Part shown: in pieces, positions 30,652 through 39,345 of the stretch
How positions within the stretch are numbered: position 1 is the first letter of the stretch
Layout of the letters: each line of letters starts with the position of its first letter
Assembly: GCA_021770825.1 (NCBI GenBank)
Contig: JAETQD010000005.1
Location: 1-64,000 of the forward strand
Direction of reading: 5' to 3'
Source: Clostridium sp.
GTDB taxonomy: Bacteria > Bacillota > Clostridia > Lachnospirales > Lachnospiraceae
Length of the DNA: 64,000 nt
Notes under the pieces: model-generated
What the model was told of the DNA's origin: nothing
The model's input: the letters and a program-made list of their open reading frames with translations, nothing else
The model's database searches: none
Position numbers and translations under genes: made by a program

Positions 30652-32586
30652 TTAAAATGATGGTTTAAATTCATGTCCGGTTCCCTTATAGAAGCGGCTG
30701 AATAATTCATAGTATTCCAGTCGGAGTACCTGGATTCCCACGATCAGGCCCTCCATTCCGCAGACGAACAGGTTTCCTAAAATCACCACAAGGAGATTTA
30801 AATTTCCTGTTTCAGCGCCTGCCAGCATTAAAACAACCTCCATCATGGCCGCGTGGCTGACTGCAAAGGCACCTACACGGACGAAGGAAAGGGTGTTGGA
30901 GAAATAGCTTAAAAGAACTTCAAACAGTTCAAAGAATCCCTCCACGAAAAACATTCCAAGGCCGCCGGAAATCTTTTCCGAACGCTTTTCAACCATGGCG
31001 GTAAGCGGTTCCTTTAAGAAAATAAGAAGAAGCGGGAGAAGGAACATGACCACCAAAACGGCAGTGGCAGGAAGAGATTTTCCGCTCATATAAAGGAAAA
31101 TGGTGGCAGCCAGACTGAAATAAAAGACGAATCCGGCCAGACCGTTGGTGTCAAACCAGGCCTTTTCTGTATCCCGGTTTTTGAAGCTTACGATCATATT
31201 GAGCACCATGGTAAGAAGAATGACTCCCATACCGACGGCGATGGCCACCACAAATACCGTATTTAAACGGCCCACAAAGGGGAGATTTGTCATGGCGGCA
31301 GCAGGCTTTAACCAGAGTGCCGGAATCACATCCTCAAATCCGAACACGCTGCCGAACAAAAATCCGAATATGGTGGAGAAGAAGCCGCAGCAGGAGACGA
31401 TGGCCGCCAGATTCATTCCCTTAATCTTGTAAAGGAGGAATCCGCCGATGCAAAGCAAAAGTCCCTGCCCTGCATCTCCAAACATAAAGCCAAAAAAGAT
31501 GGAATAGGTTATGGCAATTAGCAGAGTCGGGTCAAATTCTCCATAGGCCGGAAGACCATACATCTTTACAAACATTTCAAACGGCCTTAAAAGAGGCGGA
31601 TTTTTAAGCTTTGTGGGAGGAATGCTGGTCACATGTTCTTTTCCGTCTTCGATGACAAAGAAGGTATTGGGATCGGAATGCAGTTGTTCCCGGAGCTTTG
31701 CGGCCTCCTCTGAGGTCATCCAGCCGCAGAGAATGTAAAAGGGATGTTCCTTTTCATTGGTCAGAGCCGCATGCCGCCGGATATTAAAATTGGTATAATA
31801 GGATTCCAAAGTAGTCATAGCCGTCTGGAGGCCCGCCTGGCAGTCCAGGAAATATCGGCGTTCTTCTTCCTTAAGGGTTTCATACAGAGCTTTATTTTCA
31901 GCCAGCTCCTTTTGAAGCCGTTCCGCTTCTTCCTTTGGAGTGCCATCGTACTCGTCAGGGAGGAAAATCCGTTCAAACTGAAGGGATGAGAAAACGGCAT
32001 CCATCCGTTCAGAGACCACCTCCGGTACGAAGTAAAGCAGAGAAATATAATGCTCTGTTTCATGGCACTTACATAAAATCGTGTCATCCGAGGTTTCTGC
32101 AAAGCTTTCAAGCTGCGGATATAATTCCTTTTGAATCCGGCCAAAACGGTATTTGATATGCTTAAACTGCAGGATGGCAGGGATGTTGAAATCCAGTTCC
32201 TCATAAAGATGAACCTGTTCATAGGAAGCATGAAGGGCCTTCACCTTTTCGCCCAGCTCTTCTTTTTTCCTGCTGTATTCTTTTACATCCTGATCGGTTT
32301 TCTCCACAAAAGCGGAGGCTGCATCTATGGTCATGGATGTATTTAAGGACGCAGACGGTATTTTTTTGGAAGACAGGCTTTCGCACCGGGCCAGCAGCCT
32401 TTTTCCTTTTTCATATGGTTCCCGGTATGGGTTGGTTCCGGGAAATGAAACCAGCTTGGATGCTGATTTTAATTCTGTGAGCGCATTCTCCAGATGGATT
32501 TCATAGTTGGATAAAACCTCATTGACCATATGGTCGAAATCATCCTTTGGTCCGGAAATACTGATGAAATTCATTGGTTCGATCAC
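30652..32586 (-). CDS. ntpI: V-type ATPase subunit I (a subunit)
   Basis: This 644-residue subunit has a soluble N-terminal half with two coiled-coil arms (~30-110, ~210-260) and a membrane half with about seven to eight helices from residue ~340. The conserved arginine needed for ion transfer is expected in the penultimate helix region, and FVRVGAFAVSHAAM matches that segment. The GTG start at 32586 follows AAAGGGGGT and gives the usual MIEPMNFISISGP opening. Confidence 0.94.
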   Translation of the reverse strand: MIEPMNFISISGPKDDFDHMVNEVLSNYEIHLENALTELKSASKLVSFPGTNPYREPYEKGKRLLARCESLSSKKIPSASLNTSMTIDAASAFVEKTDQDVKEYSRKKEELGEKVKALHASYEQVHLYEELDFNIPAILQFKHIKYRFGRIQKELYPQLESFAETSDDTILCKCHETEHYISLLYFVPEVVSERMDAVFSSLQFERIFLPDEYDGTPKEEAERLQKELAENKALYETLKEEERRYFLDCQAGLQTAMTTLESYYTNFNIRRHAALTNEKEHPFYILCGWMTSEEAAKLREQLHSDPNTFFVIEDGKEHVTSIPPTKLKNPPLLRPFEMFVKMYGLPAYGEFDPTLLIAITYSIFFGFMFGDAGQGLLLCIGGFLLYKIKGMNLAAIVSCCGFFSTIFGFLFGSVFGFEDVIPALWLKPAAAMTNLPFVGRLNTVFVVAIAVGMGVILLTMVLNMIVSFKNRDTEKAWFDTNGLAGFVFYFSLAATIFLYMSGKSLPATAVLVVMFLLPLLLIFLKEPLTAMVEKRSEKISGGLGMFFVEGFFELFEVLLSYFSNTLSFVRVGAFAVSHAAMMEVVLMLAGAETGNLNLLVVILGNLFVCGMEGLIVGIQVLRLEYYELFSRFYKGTGHEFKPSF

Positions 32587-32602
32587 GGGTCATACCCCCT
32601 TT

Positions 32603-33664
32603 CTAACTTTCTGCCAGGCAGGAAAGAATTTCCTTTCCGCCCAGATTATAACGGATGCCCTCAATGGCAGTGATGAGCTTCCGTATTTCTTCTTCTTTAA
32701 AATAGAAGTAACTGTTTATAATTGCTGCCGAATATGGATTTTTTCTCCCGGAGGACTGGTAAACGGCATCCAGCAGGAAGCGGAATAAAAGCTTCAGCTT
32801 CTGATTTTCCCGGTTGGAAAGGGCGGATTGTTCTCCAAGAATCCTGTTTCCGTAACGTGTGGTCTTTAGAATCTGGAGAAATCCGTCTAAGGAGGAAGCC
32901 GCAGCCATTTCCTGTATCTGCTTTTTTCTCAGCCGGTAGTAAACAGGAATCAGAAAATCCACAATGGCGTTTTCTGATAAATGGTAATGCCGTTTTGCCC
33001 GGGACAGCCATTCCAGATTTAAGAGATCGATTTTTTCTCCAATACATTCTTCCACGGCATTTAGTTCCCTGGAAGAAAGAGATTTTTTAAGGTTCTTCCA
33101 GAGCCGGATAAAATATAAGGTATCCAGAGCCGATTCATAATCAAACAGGGAGGAAACTCCCTGGTCATAAAGATCTTTCAGAGGTTCATAATAATAGGAA
33201 CCGTAAAGCTTATCCACGAACTCTTTAATGGAGACACATTCCGCAAGACCCATGAGATCCAGTTTGGAATGGCGGCGGAAAAAGTCTTCAAAAATGCTTA
33301 AATCCAGCTCGGATTTCCTGCTGGAGGCGGCATCCCGCAGACATTTTTTCAGGATATCAATTTCAAAATGCATGAAATAGAGGTCCAGGAATTCCCGCTG
33401 CTTCACGGATGCAAACCGATACAGGGATGAGTAGTCCCGGTATAAGGAGAGCCAGAGAAGCTGTTCAATGTTTGCCCGGTGCAGATCTGCGGCATCGGCA
33501 TCCTGAAATACCTGTCCGTAGGACGGATGGTTTTTTAATGTTTCCACTGCCGCCGGTACGCTGTCCAAAAAGGCCAGCCGGGAAAAGTCCTCCTGGGTGA
33601 GAAGGCGGCCCCGCATGGCACTTATTTTGGCGGCAATGGCACTGTATGTCATCAGGCTTCCCAT
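32603..33664 (-). CDS. ntpC: V-type ATPase subunit C (AC39/d type)
   Basis: This 353-residue all-helical subunit caps the c ring and connects it to D/F. The start (YSAIAAKISAMRGRLLTQEDFSRLAF) and the LYYEPLKDLYDQG-type region agree with the family. It lies between subunits G/H and I in the operon. Confidence 0.9.
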   Translation of the reverse strand: MGSLMTYSAIAAKISAMRGRLLTQEDFSRLAFLDSVPAAVETLKNHPSYGQVFQDADAADLHRANIEQLLWLSLYRDYSSLYRFASVKQREFLDLYFMHFEIDILKKCLRDAASSRKSELDLSIFEDFFRRHSKLDLMGLAECVSIKEFVDKLYGSYYYEPLKDLYDQGVSSLFDYESALDTLYFIRLWKNLKKSLSSRELNAVEECIGEKIDLLNLEWLSRAKRHYHLSENAIVDFLIPVYYRLRKKQIQEMAAASSLDGFLQILKTTRYGNRILGEQSALSNRENQKLKLLFRFLLDAVYQSSGRKNPYSAAIINSYFYFKEEEIRKLITAIEGIRYNLGGKEILSCLAES

Positions 33665-33667
33665 AGG

Positions 33668-33979
33668 CTACACCTCAATCATAGTTTGAAACAGCCGGTC
33701 CACATAGTCTTTATGATGGGTTTCATAGTGGCGTTCCAGGCGGGAAACGGCATCCAAAGCATCCTGTTCCTGGGCAGACAGCCTGGCATTCATATCCTGT
33801 TCCATGCGGGAACGCAGGGCATTCAATTTCTGTTCGGTTTCAGCCGCTAAGTTTTCGCTAAAGTTTTTGGAGCGCTCCTCATATTCCCTTGTGAGAGCCT
33901 GCTTTCTGGCAGTGCCATCAGCAATGATTTTATTGGATTTCTCCTCAATTTGGGAGAGCTTTTTGATGATTGTGTTCAT
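33668..33979 (-). CDS. V-type ATPase subunit G/H (peripheral-stalk helix)
   Basis: This 103-residue protein is one long charged helix (MNTIIKKLSQIEEKSNKII ... EQDALDAVSRLERHYETH). It is the partner of subunit E in the peripheral stalk. It is the first gene of the nine-gene operon G/H-C-I-K-F-E-A-B-D, and the operon contains every subunit needed. Confidence 0.85.
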   Translation of the reverse strand: MNTIIKKLSQIEEKSNKIIADGTARKQALTREYEERSKNFSENLAAETEQKLNALRSRMEQDMNARLSAQEQDALDAVSRLERHYETHHKDYVDRLFQTMIEV

Positions 33980-34014
33980 GTGTCATTACTCCCTTCTTTC
34001 ATCCCATTTGATAT

Positions 34015-34042
34015 AATATAGCTTGTTTTTTATTAATTTCAA
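34015..34042 (-). promoter_or_regulatory. Promoter of the V-ATPase operon
   Basis: Minus strand: TTGAAA (complement of 34037-34042), 16-bp spacer, TATATT (complement of 34015-34020). The AT-rich interval to the divergent LysR gene (34021-34108) is the expected place for LysR-type T-N11-A sites. Confidence 0.6.
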
Positions 34043-34108
34043 ATATATAATATTTATGTTGTCATAAGGTTAAAGTTATAAAAAGAAGACAGGATACAGG
34101 TATATAGT

Positions 34109-35023
34109 ATGGAATTATTGCAGTTTCGCTATTTTCTGGAGGCTGCCCGTTATGGAAATCTGACCAGGGCAGCAGAAGATCTTCATATTGCACAGCCGGC
34201 CCTTTCCCAGTCCATCAAGCGTCTGGAAAGCGAATTGGGGGTGAAGCTGTTTGACCGTAAGAATCACCGGATTTACCTCAATGAGCAGGGAAAGCTTTTG
34301 GAAAAGCGTCTGCTTCCCATAATGGAATCCATTGATAATTTAAAGGATGAGCTTTGGGAATCCGTTTATTCATCCAAGCAGACGATTTATCTGAACTTTT
34401 TCGCCGCATCGCCCTTTATTACCAACTGTATCATCGCTTACCGGGGCCAGCATCCGGATGTGAAGTTCCAGGTGTCCCAGTTGGAAATGACCGATGCATG
34501 CGATATTCACATTGACTCCCGTGCTGCTGTCCGGAAGACAGATCCTGGGGAGAAGCCGATGCTGCCTGAGGGCGCAATCCGGCAGGAGGTATTAAATGAA
34601 CAGATTTTTCTTGCAGTTCCGGTTCATTCTCCTCTGGCAGAGAAAAAATTTGTGGATTTGAGAGAGCTTCGGGAAGAGGGATATATAAGACTTGGACATG
34701 GGTGGCAGCTCCGCAGTATTTGCGACGACTTTTTCCGCCAGGCTGGCGTGAGGCCGCAGATGATCTTTGAGAGCAACAGCCCGGAATCCGTAAGAAATCT
34801 GATTGCTGCGGGTCTGGGAATCGGCTTCTGGCCGGAGAAATCCTGGGGCGGAACACCGGGGCCCAGGGTGGCGCTGATCCCTATCCGGTATCCGGTCTGC
34901 CGGAGAGACGTGCTGGTGACAGAGTTTGAACAGGCAAAAGAAAAGCCTGTGGTGGAAGACTTCCTTAATTATATGTGTGAATATTTCAGAAAAGAAAGTC
35001 CTGACTGGAAGCATACGATTTAA
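34109..35023 (+). CDS. LysR-family transcriptional regulator
   Basis: This 304-residue regulator has the LysR winged HTH at residues 1-60 (LLQFRYFLEAARYGNLTRAAEDLHIAQPALSQ is the family signature) and a periplasmic-binding-protein-like effector domain from ~90. It is transcribed divergently from the V-ATPase operon with 130 bases between starts, the usual layout for a LysR protein and its target. Control of ion pumping is therefore the best guess. The effector is unknown. Confidence 0.9.
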   Translation: MELLQFRYFLEAARYGNLTRAAEDLHIAQPALSQSIKRLESELGVKLFDRKNHRIYLNEQGKLLEKRLLPIMESIDNLKDELWESVYSSKQTIYLNFFAASPFITNCIIAYRGQHPDVKFQVSQLEMTDACDIHIDSRAAVRKTDPGEKPMLPEGAIRQEVLNEQIFLAVPVHSPLAEKKFVDLRELREEGYIRLGHGWQLRSICDDFFRQAGVRPQMIFESNSPESVRNLIAAGLGIGFWPEKSWGGTPGPRVALIPIRYPVCRRDVLVTEFEQAKEKPVVEDFLNYMCEYFRKESPDWKHTI

Positions 35024-35045
35024 GCTTCCCGCCAGGACTTTTTAC
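34996..35045. terminator. Bidirectional terminator spanning the LysR stop codon
   Basis: 34996-35012 pairs with 35024-35040 over 17 bases with two mismatches. The left arm lies inside the last codons of the LysR gene. T-runs follow on both strands (ACTTTTTAC on plus). The SH3-domain gene converges from the right. Confidence 0.8.
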
Positions 35046-35050
35046 TGCTT

Positions 35051-35848
35051 TTATTCGGTTGTCAGATATTCCTTTGAAACGTAGGCTTCCTGACCGTTAT
35101 ACTGGATAATAGCCCAGGAATCATCATAATCTCCGGTGTAATTGACAGTTACGCCGGGATCCAGCTTGCCGATCCGGTCGGAATCCGTAGACGGTCCCTT
35201 GCGGACATTGAGGGTGGTTGTGGTTTTATAAACAACGGCTTCACTTGGAGCCTCAGTGGGTGCTTCGGTGGACGGGGCTTCTGTGGTCTCTACGGTGGTC
35301 TGCGGAGCCGGCGTGGTTTCGTTGGTTGGAGTCTTCTTTGGTGTAAAAATTACAATCACGCAGATCAGGATAAGAATGAGTGCTGCGGGGATTAAAAGCT
35401 TTAACAGATCAGCGCTGTTGAGGCCGCTTTTCTCTTTCTTTTTCCGGCTCCGGTTTGGCTGGTTTGCAGCCGATTTCCGCATTTTCGGAGACTTGTCTGC
35501 ATCGGCAAAGGAATAGATTTCCTGGGACAGAACATGGTAGGCCTGGTTGGCGTTGAAGGCGCTGTTGTCTCCGTCTTTTGATGCCTTATTACCGATGGAA
35601 AGAATCTGAAGATAGTGTTCGGCGGTAGCTTTGGAAATCCAGCCGCCATCGTAAAGCTCGCGGATCATGGTTTCTGTGGAGCTTTGTACGATTCCTGCTT
35701 TATCGCATTGCAGCTTTACCATGTATTCCATAGTCTGACGGGCTTTGACCATGGAGAGATTATATTTTTTCTGGCCCATCAGCCGTTCTGTCTCCTGGAC
35801 GTTTCTCTGTATTTTTTCCCAGATACCGGGATTATCCATCTTTCCCAT
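35051..35848 (-). CDS. Membrane protein with cytoplasmic helical domain and extracellular SH3 domain
   Basis: This 265-residue protein has a helical N-terminal domain (~1-120, ARQTMEYMVKLQCDKAG; similar in style to DUF4145-like modules), a lysine/arginine-rich linker, one membrane helix (~152-172), a Thr/Pro/Glu-rich spacer with APTEAPSE repeats (~178-210), and a bacterial SH3 domain (TTTLNVRKGPSTDSDRIGKL, ~215-263) outside. SH3b domains bind cell-wall peptides, so this may link the wall state to the cytoplasm. The start at 35848 follows TGGAGGAAA. It is preceded by TATAAT on the minus strand. Confidence 0.78.
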   Translation of the reverse strand: MGKMDNPGIWEKIQRNVQETERLMGQKKYNLSMVKARQTMEYMVKLQCDKAGIVQSSTETMIRELYDGGWISKATAEHYLQILSIGNKASKDGDNSAFNANQAYHVLSQEIYSFADADKSPKMRKSAANQPNRSRKKKEKSGLNSADLLKLLIPAALILILICVIVIFTPKKTPTNETTPAPQTTVETTEAPSTEAPTEAPSEAVVYKTTTTLNVRKGPSTDSDRIGKLDPGVTVNYTGDYDDSWAIIQYNGQEAYVSKEYLTTE

Positions 35849-36010
35849 ACATTTTCCTCCATTTTTATCGTTATTCAGTACATTATACTGTAAAATATTC
35901 ACTCATTATCTTCATTATAATAGAAGAAATGAAATTTTGCATCAACATTTTGTGAACTTTTATGAAATTTTTCCGTTTATTTGAAAAAATATCAGATGAA
36001 GAAAGGAATC

Positions 36011-36039
36011 TTGCAAATCCAGGACGAAAATGATAGAAT
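36011..36039 (+). promoter_or_regulatory. Promoter of trmB
   Basis: TTGCAA (36011-36016), 17-bp spacer, TAGAAT (36034-36039), 37 bases upstream of the trmB start, which has an AGGAGGAAC ribosome site. Confidence 0.55.
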
Positions 36040-36075
36040 GTAGGAGACCATCAGGAATTATCAGGAGGAACCAAT

Positions 36076-36717
36076 ATGAGATTACGCCATATTAAGGGCG
36101 CAGAAGAGGAAATCGCAGAAAGCCCATATGTGGTCCAGGATCCGAAGAGTTTAAAAGGAAAATGGCATACGCTTTTTGGAAATGATAACCCCATCCGCAT
36201 CGAAGTGGGAATGGGAAAGGGAAAATTTATCATGGAGCTGGCAGAAAAAAATCCGGATATCAATTATGTGGGGATTGAGCGGTATTCCAGCGTACTGCTG
36301 CGAGGACTCCAGAAGCGGGCGGAAATGGAGCTGTCCAATATTTATTTCATGCGGTTGGATGCCCTGGAGCTGGAAGAAGTGTTTGCACCTTCTGAGGTGG
36401 ACCGGATTTACTTGAATTTTTCTGATCCATGGCCCAAGGACCGCCATGCAAAGCGGCGTCTGACCTCAGACCGTTTTCTGGCTGTCTATGATAAAATTCT
36501 TAAAAAGGATGGAATCATCGAATTTAAAACGGATAACCAGGATTTATTCCGCTACTCTTTAGAGTCTATTCCTGAAGCCGGATGGGAAGTGGGGGAGCAT
36601 ACCTTTGACCTGCACCACAGCCCCATGGCAGAGGGGAATGTTATGACAGAGTATGAAATGAAATTTTGTTCCGAGGGAAAACCGATCTGTAAGCTGACAG
36701 CATCCCGGAGAGCATAG
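36076..36717 (+). CDS. trmB: tRNA (guanine-N7)-methyltransferase
   Basis: This 213-residue enzyme methylates G46 in the variable loop of tRNAs using S-adenosylmethionine. Signature motifs are EVGMGKGKF (SAM site), NYVGIERYSS, FSDPWPKDRHAKRRL (catalytic/tRNA-binding) and FKTDNQDLF. Length is typical. Confidence 0.96.
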   Translation: MRLRHIKGAEEEIAESPYVVQDPKSLKGKWHTLFGNDNPIRIEVGMGKGKFIMELAEKNPDINYVGIERYSSVLLRGLQKRAEMELSNIYFMRLDALELEEVFAPSEVDRIYLNFSDPWPKDRHAKRRLTSDRFLAVYDKILKKDGIIEFKTDNQDLFRYSLESIPEAGWEVGEHTFDLHHSPMAEGNVMTEYEMKFCSEGKPICKLTASRRA

Positions 36718-36771
36718 AAAAGGCCTATTCTGCATATAGTAAAATAATCATAACGTGCAGTATGGTGCCTT

Positions 36772-36909
36772 ATGGACATGAAAACCAGAATTTTAAGAAG
36801 CCTGTCGCAGGCCACCTGCGATAAAACCGAGCTGAATCAGACCATTTTGAAATTTAAAAAGCGTTTTGATGAAGCAAACGCCGCCATTGGCGGGAAAAAG
36901 AAAAAATAA
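36772..36909 (+). CDS. Small basic protein before thioredoxin, unknown
   Basis: A 45-codon frame from ATG 36772 to TAA 36907 encodes a helical, lysine-rich peptide ending in GGKKKK. It fills most of the gap between trmB and the thioredoxin gene and ends 13 bases before the latter. No clear ribosome site precedes the ATG, which lowers confidence. Confidence 0.4.
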   Translation: MDMKTRILRSLSQATCDKTELNQTILKFKKRFDEANAAIGGKKKK

Positions 36910-36922
36910 GGAGATACAAAAA

Positions 36923-37240
36923 ATGGAAAAAGTATTTACAAGTGCGAATTTTGATGCAGAAGTACTGGGCTCCTCCATGCCGGTTCTGGTGGACTTTTTT
37001 GCCACCTGGTGCGGACCCTGCAAGATGATGGCTCCGGCTATTGAAAAGCTGGCTGAGGAGTATGAGGGAAAAGCCGTGGTAGGAAAGCTGGATGTGGAAG
37101 AGAGCATGGACATCGCAGGCAGATACGGCGTTATGAACATTCCCACACTGATCGTTTTCAAAAACGGGGAGATTGTTTCCAAGTTTGTGGGCCTTCAGAA
37201 TAAAAATGAGTTAAAGAAAGCGCTGGATGCGGCTCTCTAA
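36923..37240 (+). CDS. trxA: Thioredoxin
   Basis: This 105-residue thioredoxin has the active site FFATWCGPCKMM and the cis-proline strand NIPTLIVFK. It is the housekeeping-looking copy, located in core chromosome, and differs clearly from the island copy at 7392-7697. The start follows AAGGAGATA. Its operon mates are the small ORF and possibly trmB. Confidence 0.94.
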   Translation: MEKVFTSANFDAEVLGSSMPVLVDFFATWCGPCKMMAPAIEKLAEEYEGKAVVGKLDVEESMDIAGRYGVMNIPTLIVFKNGEIVSKFVGLQNKNELKKALDAAL

Positions 37241-37290
37241 ACCGCGGATAAAAACCAATTAAAATTTTTTGAAAAAAGTAAAAAAAGGTG

Positions 37291-37319
37291 TTGACTTTTT
37301 GGAGCAGGTGTCATATAAT
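37291..37319 (+). promoter_or_regulatory. Promoter of tRNA-Lys
   Basis: TTGACT (37291-37296), 17-bp spacer, TATAAT (37314-37319), about 40 bases upstream of the mature tRNA. An inverted repeat GTGTCA/TGACAC lies between. Confidence 0.7.
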
Positions 37320-37359
37320 AATGGACGTGTCAAGGAAATGACACAAAAACAAAAGGTCA

Positions 37360-37432
37360 GCGCCTTTAGCTCAGTTGGTAGAGCAGTAGACTCTTAATCT
37401 ATTTGTCCGGGGTTCGAGCCCCCGAAGGCGCA
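37360..37432 (+). tRNA. tRNA-Lys(CTT)
   Basis: A full cloverleaf: acceptor GCGCCTT (37360-37366) pairs with AAGGCGC (37425-37431), D-arm AGCTCAGTTGGTAGAGC, anticodon loop CTCTTAA (anticodon CTT), and T-arm GGGGTTCGAGCCCCC. The discriminator is A and the CCA end is not encoded. Confidence 0.95.
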
Positions 37433-37437
37433 CTGGA

Positions 37438-37488
37438 AAGTGCTGTTTTTGCAAACCTAGATGTTGCGGGGACGGCGCTTTTTTTTTG
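37438..37488 (+). terminator. Terminator after tRNA-Lys
   Basis: A weak stem with G-T pairs (37438-37445 with 37473-37480) is followed by a run of at least eight T. The 50 bases up to the IS element carry no gene. Confidence 0.55.
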
Positions 37489-37584
37489 CGTGATGAAAGA
37501 GCGCAGCATGCACCTGCGTTTTCAAAATAAGCCAAAAGAAAGGGAGTGTTGCACAATGATCTGAAATCTGAATGATGTCGGGTC

Positions 37585-37607
37585 AGGAGCAACGCTCCTT
37601 CTTTTTT
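37585..37607 (+). terminator. IS-internal terminator blocking inward plus-strand transcription
   Basis: AGGAGC-AAC-GCTCCT (37585-37599) followed by TCTTTTTT. It works on the plus strand, opposite to the transposase gene, so it would stop antisense transcription from the tRNA side. Confidence 0.7.
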
Positions 37608-39213
37608 AACTCAAAAATCCCAGCTCAGATATCATTTGTGGATATCTCGGCCAGGATTTGGCGTGCAGTTTGTTCATGTTGTAACCCATACACAGCAGAA
37701 GAAACTCGATTTTTACATTGATTTTCCCGCAGGTCAGAAATCGGTTAAAACCGTAGTCATGCTTCAGCACCTCAAATGCTCCCTCTACCTGAATCGAGCG
37801 GTTCATCCGGTAACGGATCCCTTCCCTGCTCATGATTTTTTTCAGGGACACTTCCCGCTTTGCGATCAGCACTTTTGACACATACAGCTGCTTCCCTTTT
37901 CGGGCTCTGGTACATTTACCCCCAAAATGAGGACAGCCTGTGCAGTCCTCGCAGCGATAGATATCCTGGCAGGACTCATATCCCGTCACGCTCGTCTTTT
38001 TCTTCCTTCCTACGTTCCACAGAATACGGCCATAGTCACAGACATAGCAGTCTGCTTCTTCCAGGTAAGTCATGTTCTCACGGCGGCCGATCTCTTTCTT
38101 GAAACTGTGTTTTTTCCATTTCTCATAAGTCAATGGCTTGATATACGCTGTCTTTCCTTCCTTTTCCAGCCAAAGATAATTCTCCTCATTCTCATATCCG
38201 GCATCCGCGGTAATACTCTCATATTTATGGCGCAGCGTTTCTTCCATATGGTTTATGAACGGAATCAGGGTATTCGTGTCATTCCGGTCAGGGAACACGC
38301 CTACTCCCATGATGTATTCGCTGTCTACTCCGATCTGGATGTTATAGCCAGGTTTGAGCTGGGCATTCCTCATGTGGTCATCTTTCATGTGCATGAAGGT
38401 GGCATCCGGATCGGTCTTAGAATAACTATTCCGTCCCTTAAGGTTTTTCTTATGGGTATCATAGCGTTTCTGGCGTTCCAGACAGTTTTTCAGGTATTCC
38501 TGGTCTTTTTGCATCCGGCTCTTTCGCTTTCCGCGCCCGTGTACAGGGACGATTCCCTGTGACTGCATCTTTTCTTCCAGGCGCTGTGCCGCTGTTTCCA
38601 GATCTTCCGCCGCTGTTTCCCGTGAGAACGCAAGGTTTTCGATATGCTCCTTATTGATCTCAGTCATGCGTCCACTCACCTGGTTCTGCATTCTGGCTTC
38701 ATGCTTCCCCACTGCCTTCCTCCAGACAAAGGTATATTTGTTGGCTCTGGATTCGATCTTTGTTCCGTCCACGAATAGGTTTTTGCCGCTGACTTCTCCG
38801 GATTCCAACAGGATTCGGGCCAGCTGTCCAAAGAGATCCTCGCAAGCTTCTTTCAGGAAGTGCGTGCGGAATCGGGCTATCGTGCAGTGATCGGGGGCTT
38901 TGCAGCCGGCTAAAAGCCACATGAAGTTGATATCACGGCGGCAGGCCTGTTCGATTTTTCTGCTGGAATAGATCCCCTGTGAGTAAGCGTATACCAGGAG
39001 CTTAAACATGAAACTGGGTTCGACTGCAGGATTTCTCCCTTCACGGGAGTACGCCTGATAAAGACTGTGATAGTCTAATCCCTCCAATATGTGGCTTAGC
39101 AGGCGAACCGATTCATCTTCAGGAATCAATCCTTCCAAATTTAATGGAAGAACCAGTCGATAAATGTCTTGAAATTCGGTATAATTTTTATGGTATTTTT
39201 TGGTACTTGTCAT
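37606..39213 (-). CDS. IS1182-family transposase
   Basis: This 535-residue transposase appears full-length and uninterrupted. It has the N-terminal DUF772-type domain (LLVYAYSQGIYSSRKIEQACRRDINFMWL), DDE acidic residues in FVDGTKIES and ITADAGYE, a cysteine-rich segment (CEDCTGCPHFGGKC), and the C-terminal EGAFEVLKHDYGFNRF region with the catalytic Glu. The element is therefore probably still mobile. Confidence 0.93.
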   Translation of the reverse strand: MTSTKKYHKNYTEFQDIYRLVLPLNLEGLIPEDESVRLLSHILEGLDYHSLYQAYSREGRNPAVEPSFMFKLLVYAYSQGIYSSRKIEQACRRDINFMWLLAGCKAPDHCTIARFRTHFLKEACEDLFGQLARILLESGEVSGKNLFVDGTKIESRANKYTFVWRKAVGKHEARMQNQVSGRMTEINKEHIENLAFSRETAAEDLETAAQRLEEKMQSQGIVPVHGRGKRKSRMQKDQEYLKNCLERQKRYDTHKKNLKGRNSYSKTDPDATFMHMKDDHMRNAQLKPGYNIQIGVDSEYIMGVGVFPDRNDTNTLIPFINHMEETLRHKYESITADAGYENEENYLWLEKEGKTAYIKPLTYEKWKKHSFKKEIGRRENMTYLEEADCYVCDYGRILWNVGRKKKTSVTGYESCQDIYRCEDCTGCPHFGGKCTRARKGKQLYVSKVLIAKREVSLKKIMSREGIRYRMNRSIQVEGAFEVLKHDYGFNRFLTCGKINVKIEFLLLCMGYNMNKLHAKSWPRYPQMISELGFLS

Positions 39214-39345
39214 ACTTAATTATACCACGGATGCGGGTCCTTTGGGATCCGTTTTCTGTTTTTGGGTAGAAAGAAGGGATTGCCACACAACTAAGTCAAT
39301 CTTAGTTGTGCAACAACCCCTTCGAGCTTACGAAGGCACATAAGA

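Larger units (their letters stand above)
37540..39322 (-). mobile_element. IS1182-type insertion sequence
   Basis: Imperfect terminal inverted repeats: AAGGGAGTGTTGCACA (37540-37555) and the complement of TGTGCAACAACCCCTT (39307-39322), 14 of 16 matching. They enclose a single intact transposase gene. Subterminal hairpins lie at 37585-37599 and 39288-39308. Ends are my estimate from the repeats; no clear target duplication is visible. It landed between the tRNA-Lys terminator and the YitT gene. Confidence 0.82.

Noticed and set aside
39317-39336. TTCGAGC...GAAGGCAC after the IS element, resembling a tRNA T-loop and acceptor end
   Set aside because: It is a simple CCTTCG/CGAAGG hairpin with no T-arm stem or other tRNA part; the resemblance to the nearby tRNA-Lys is short and likely chance.
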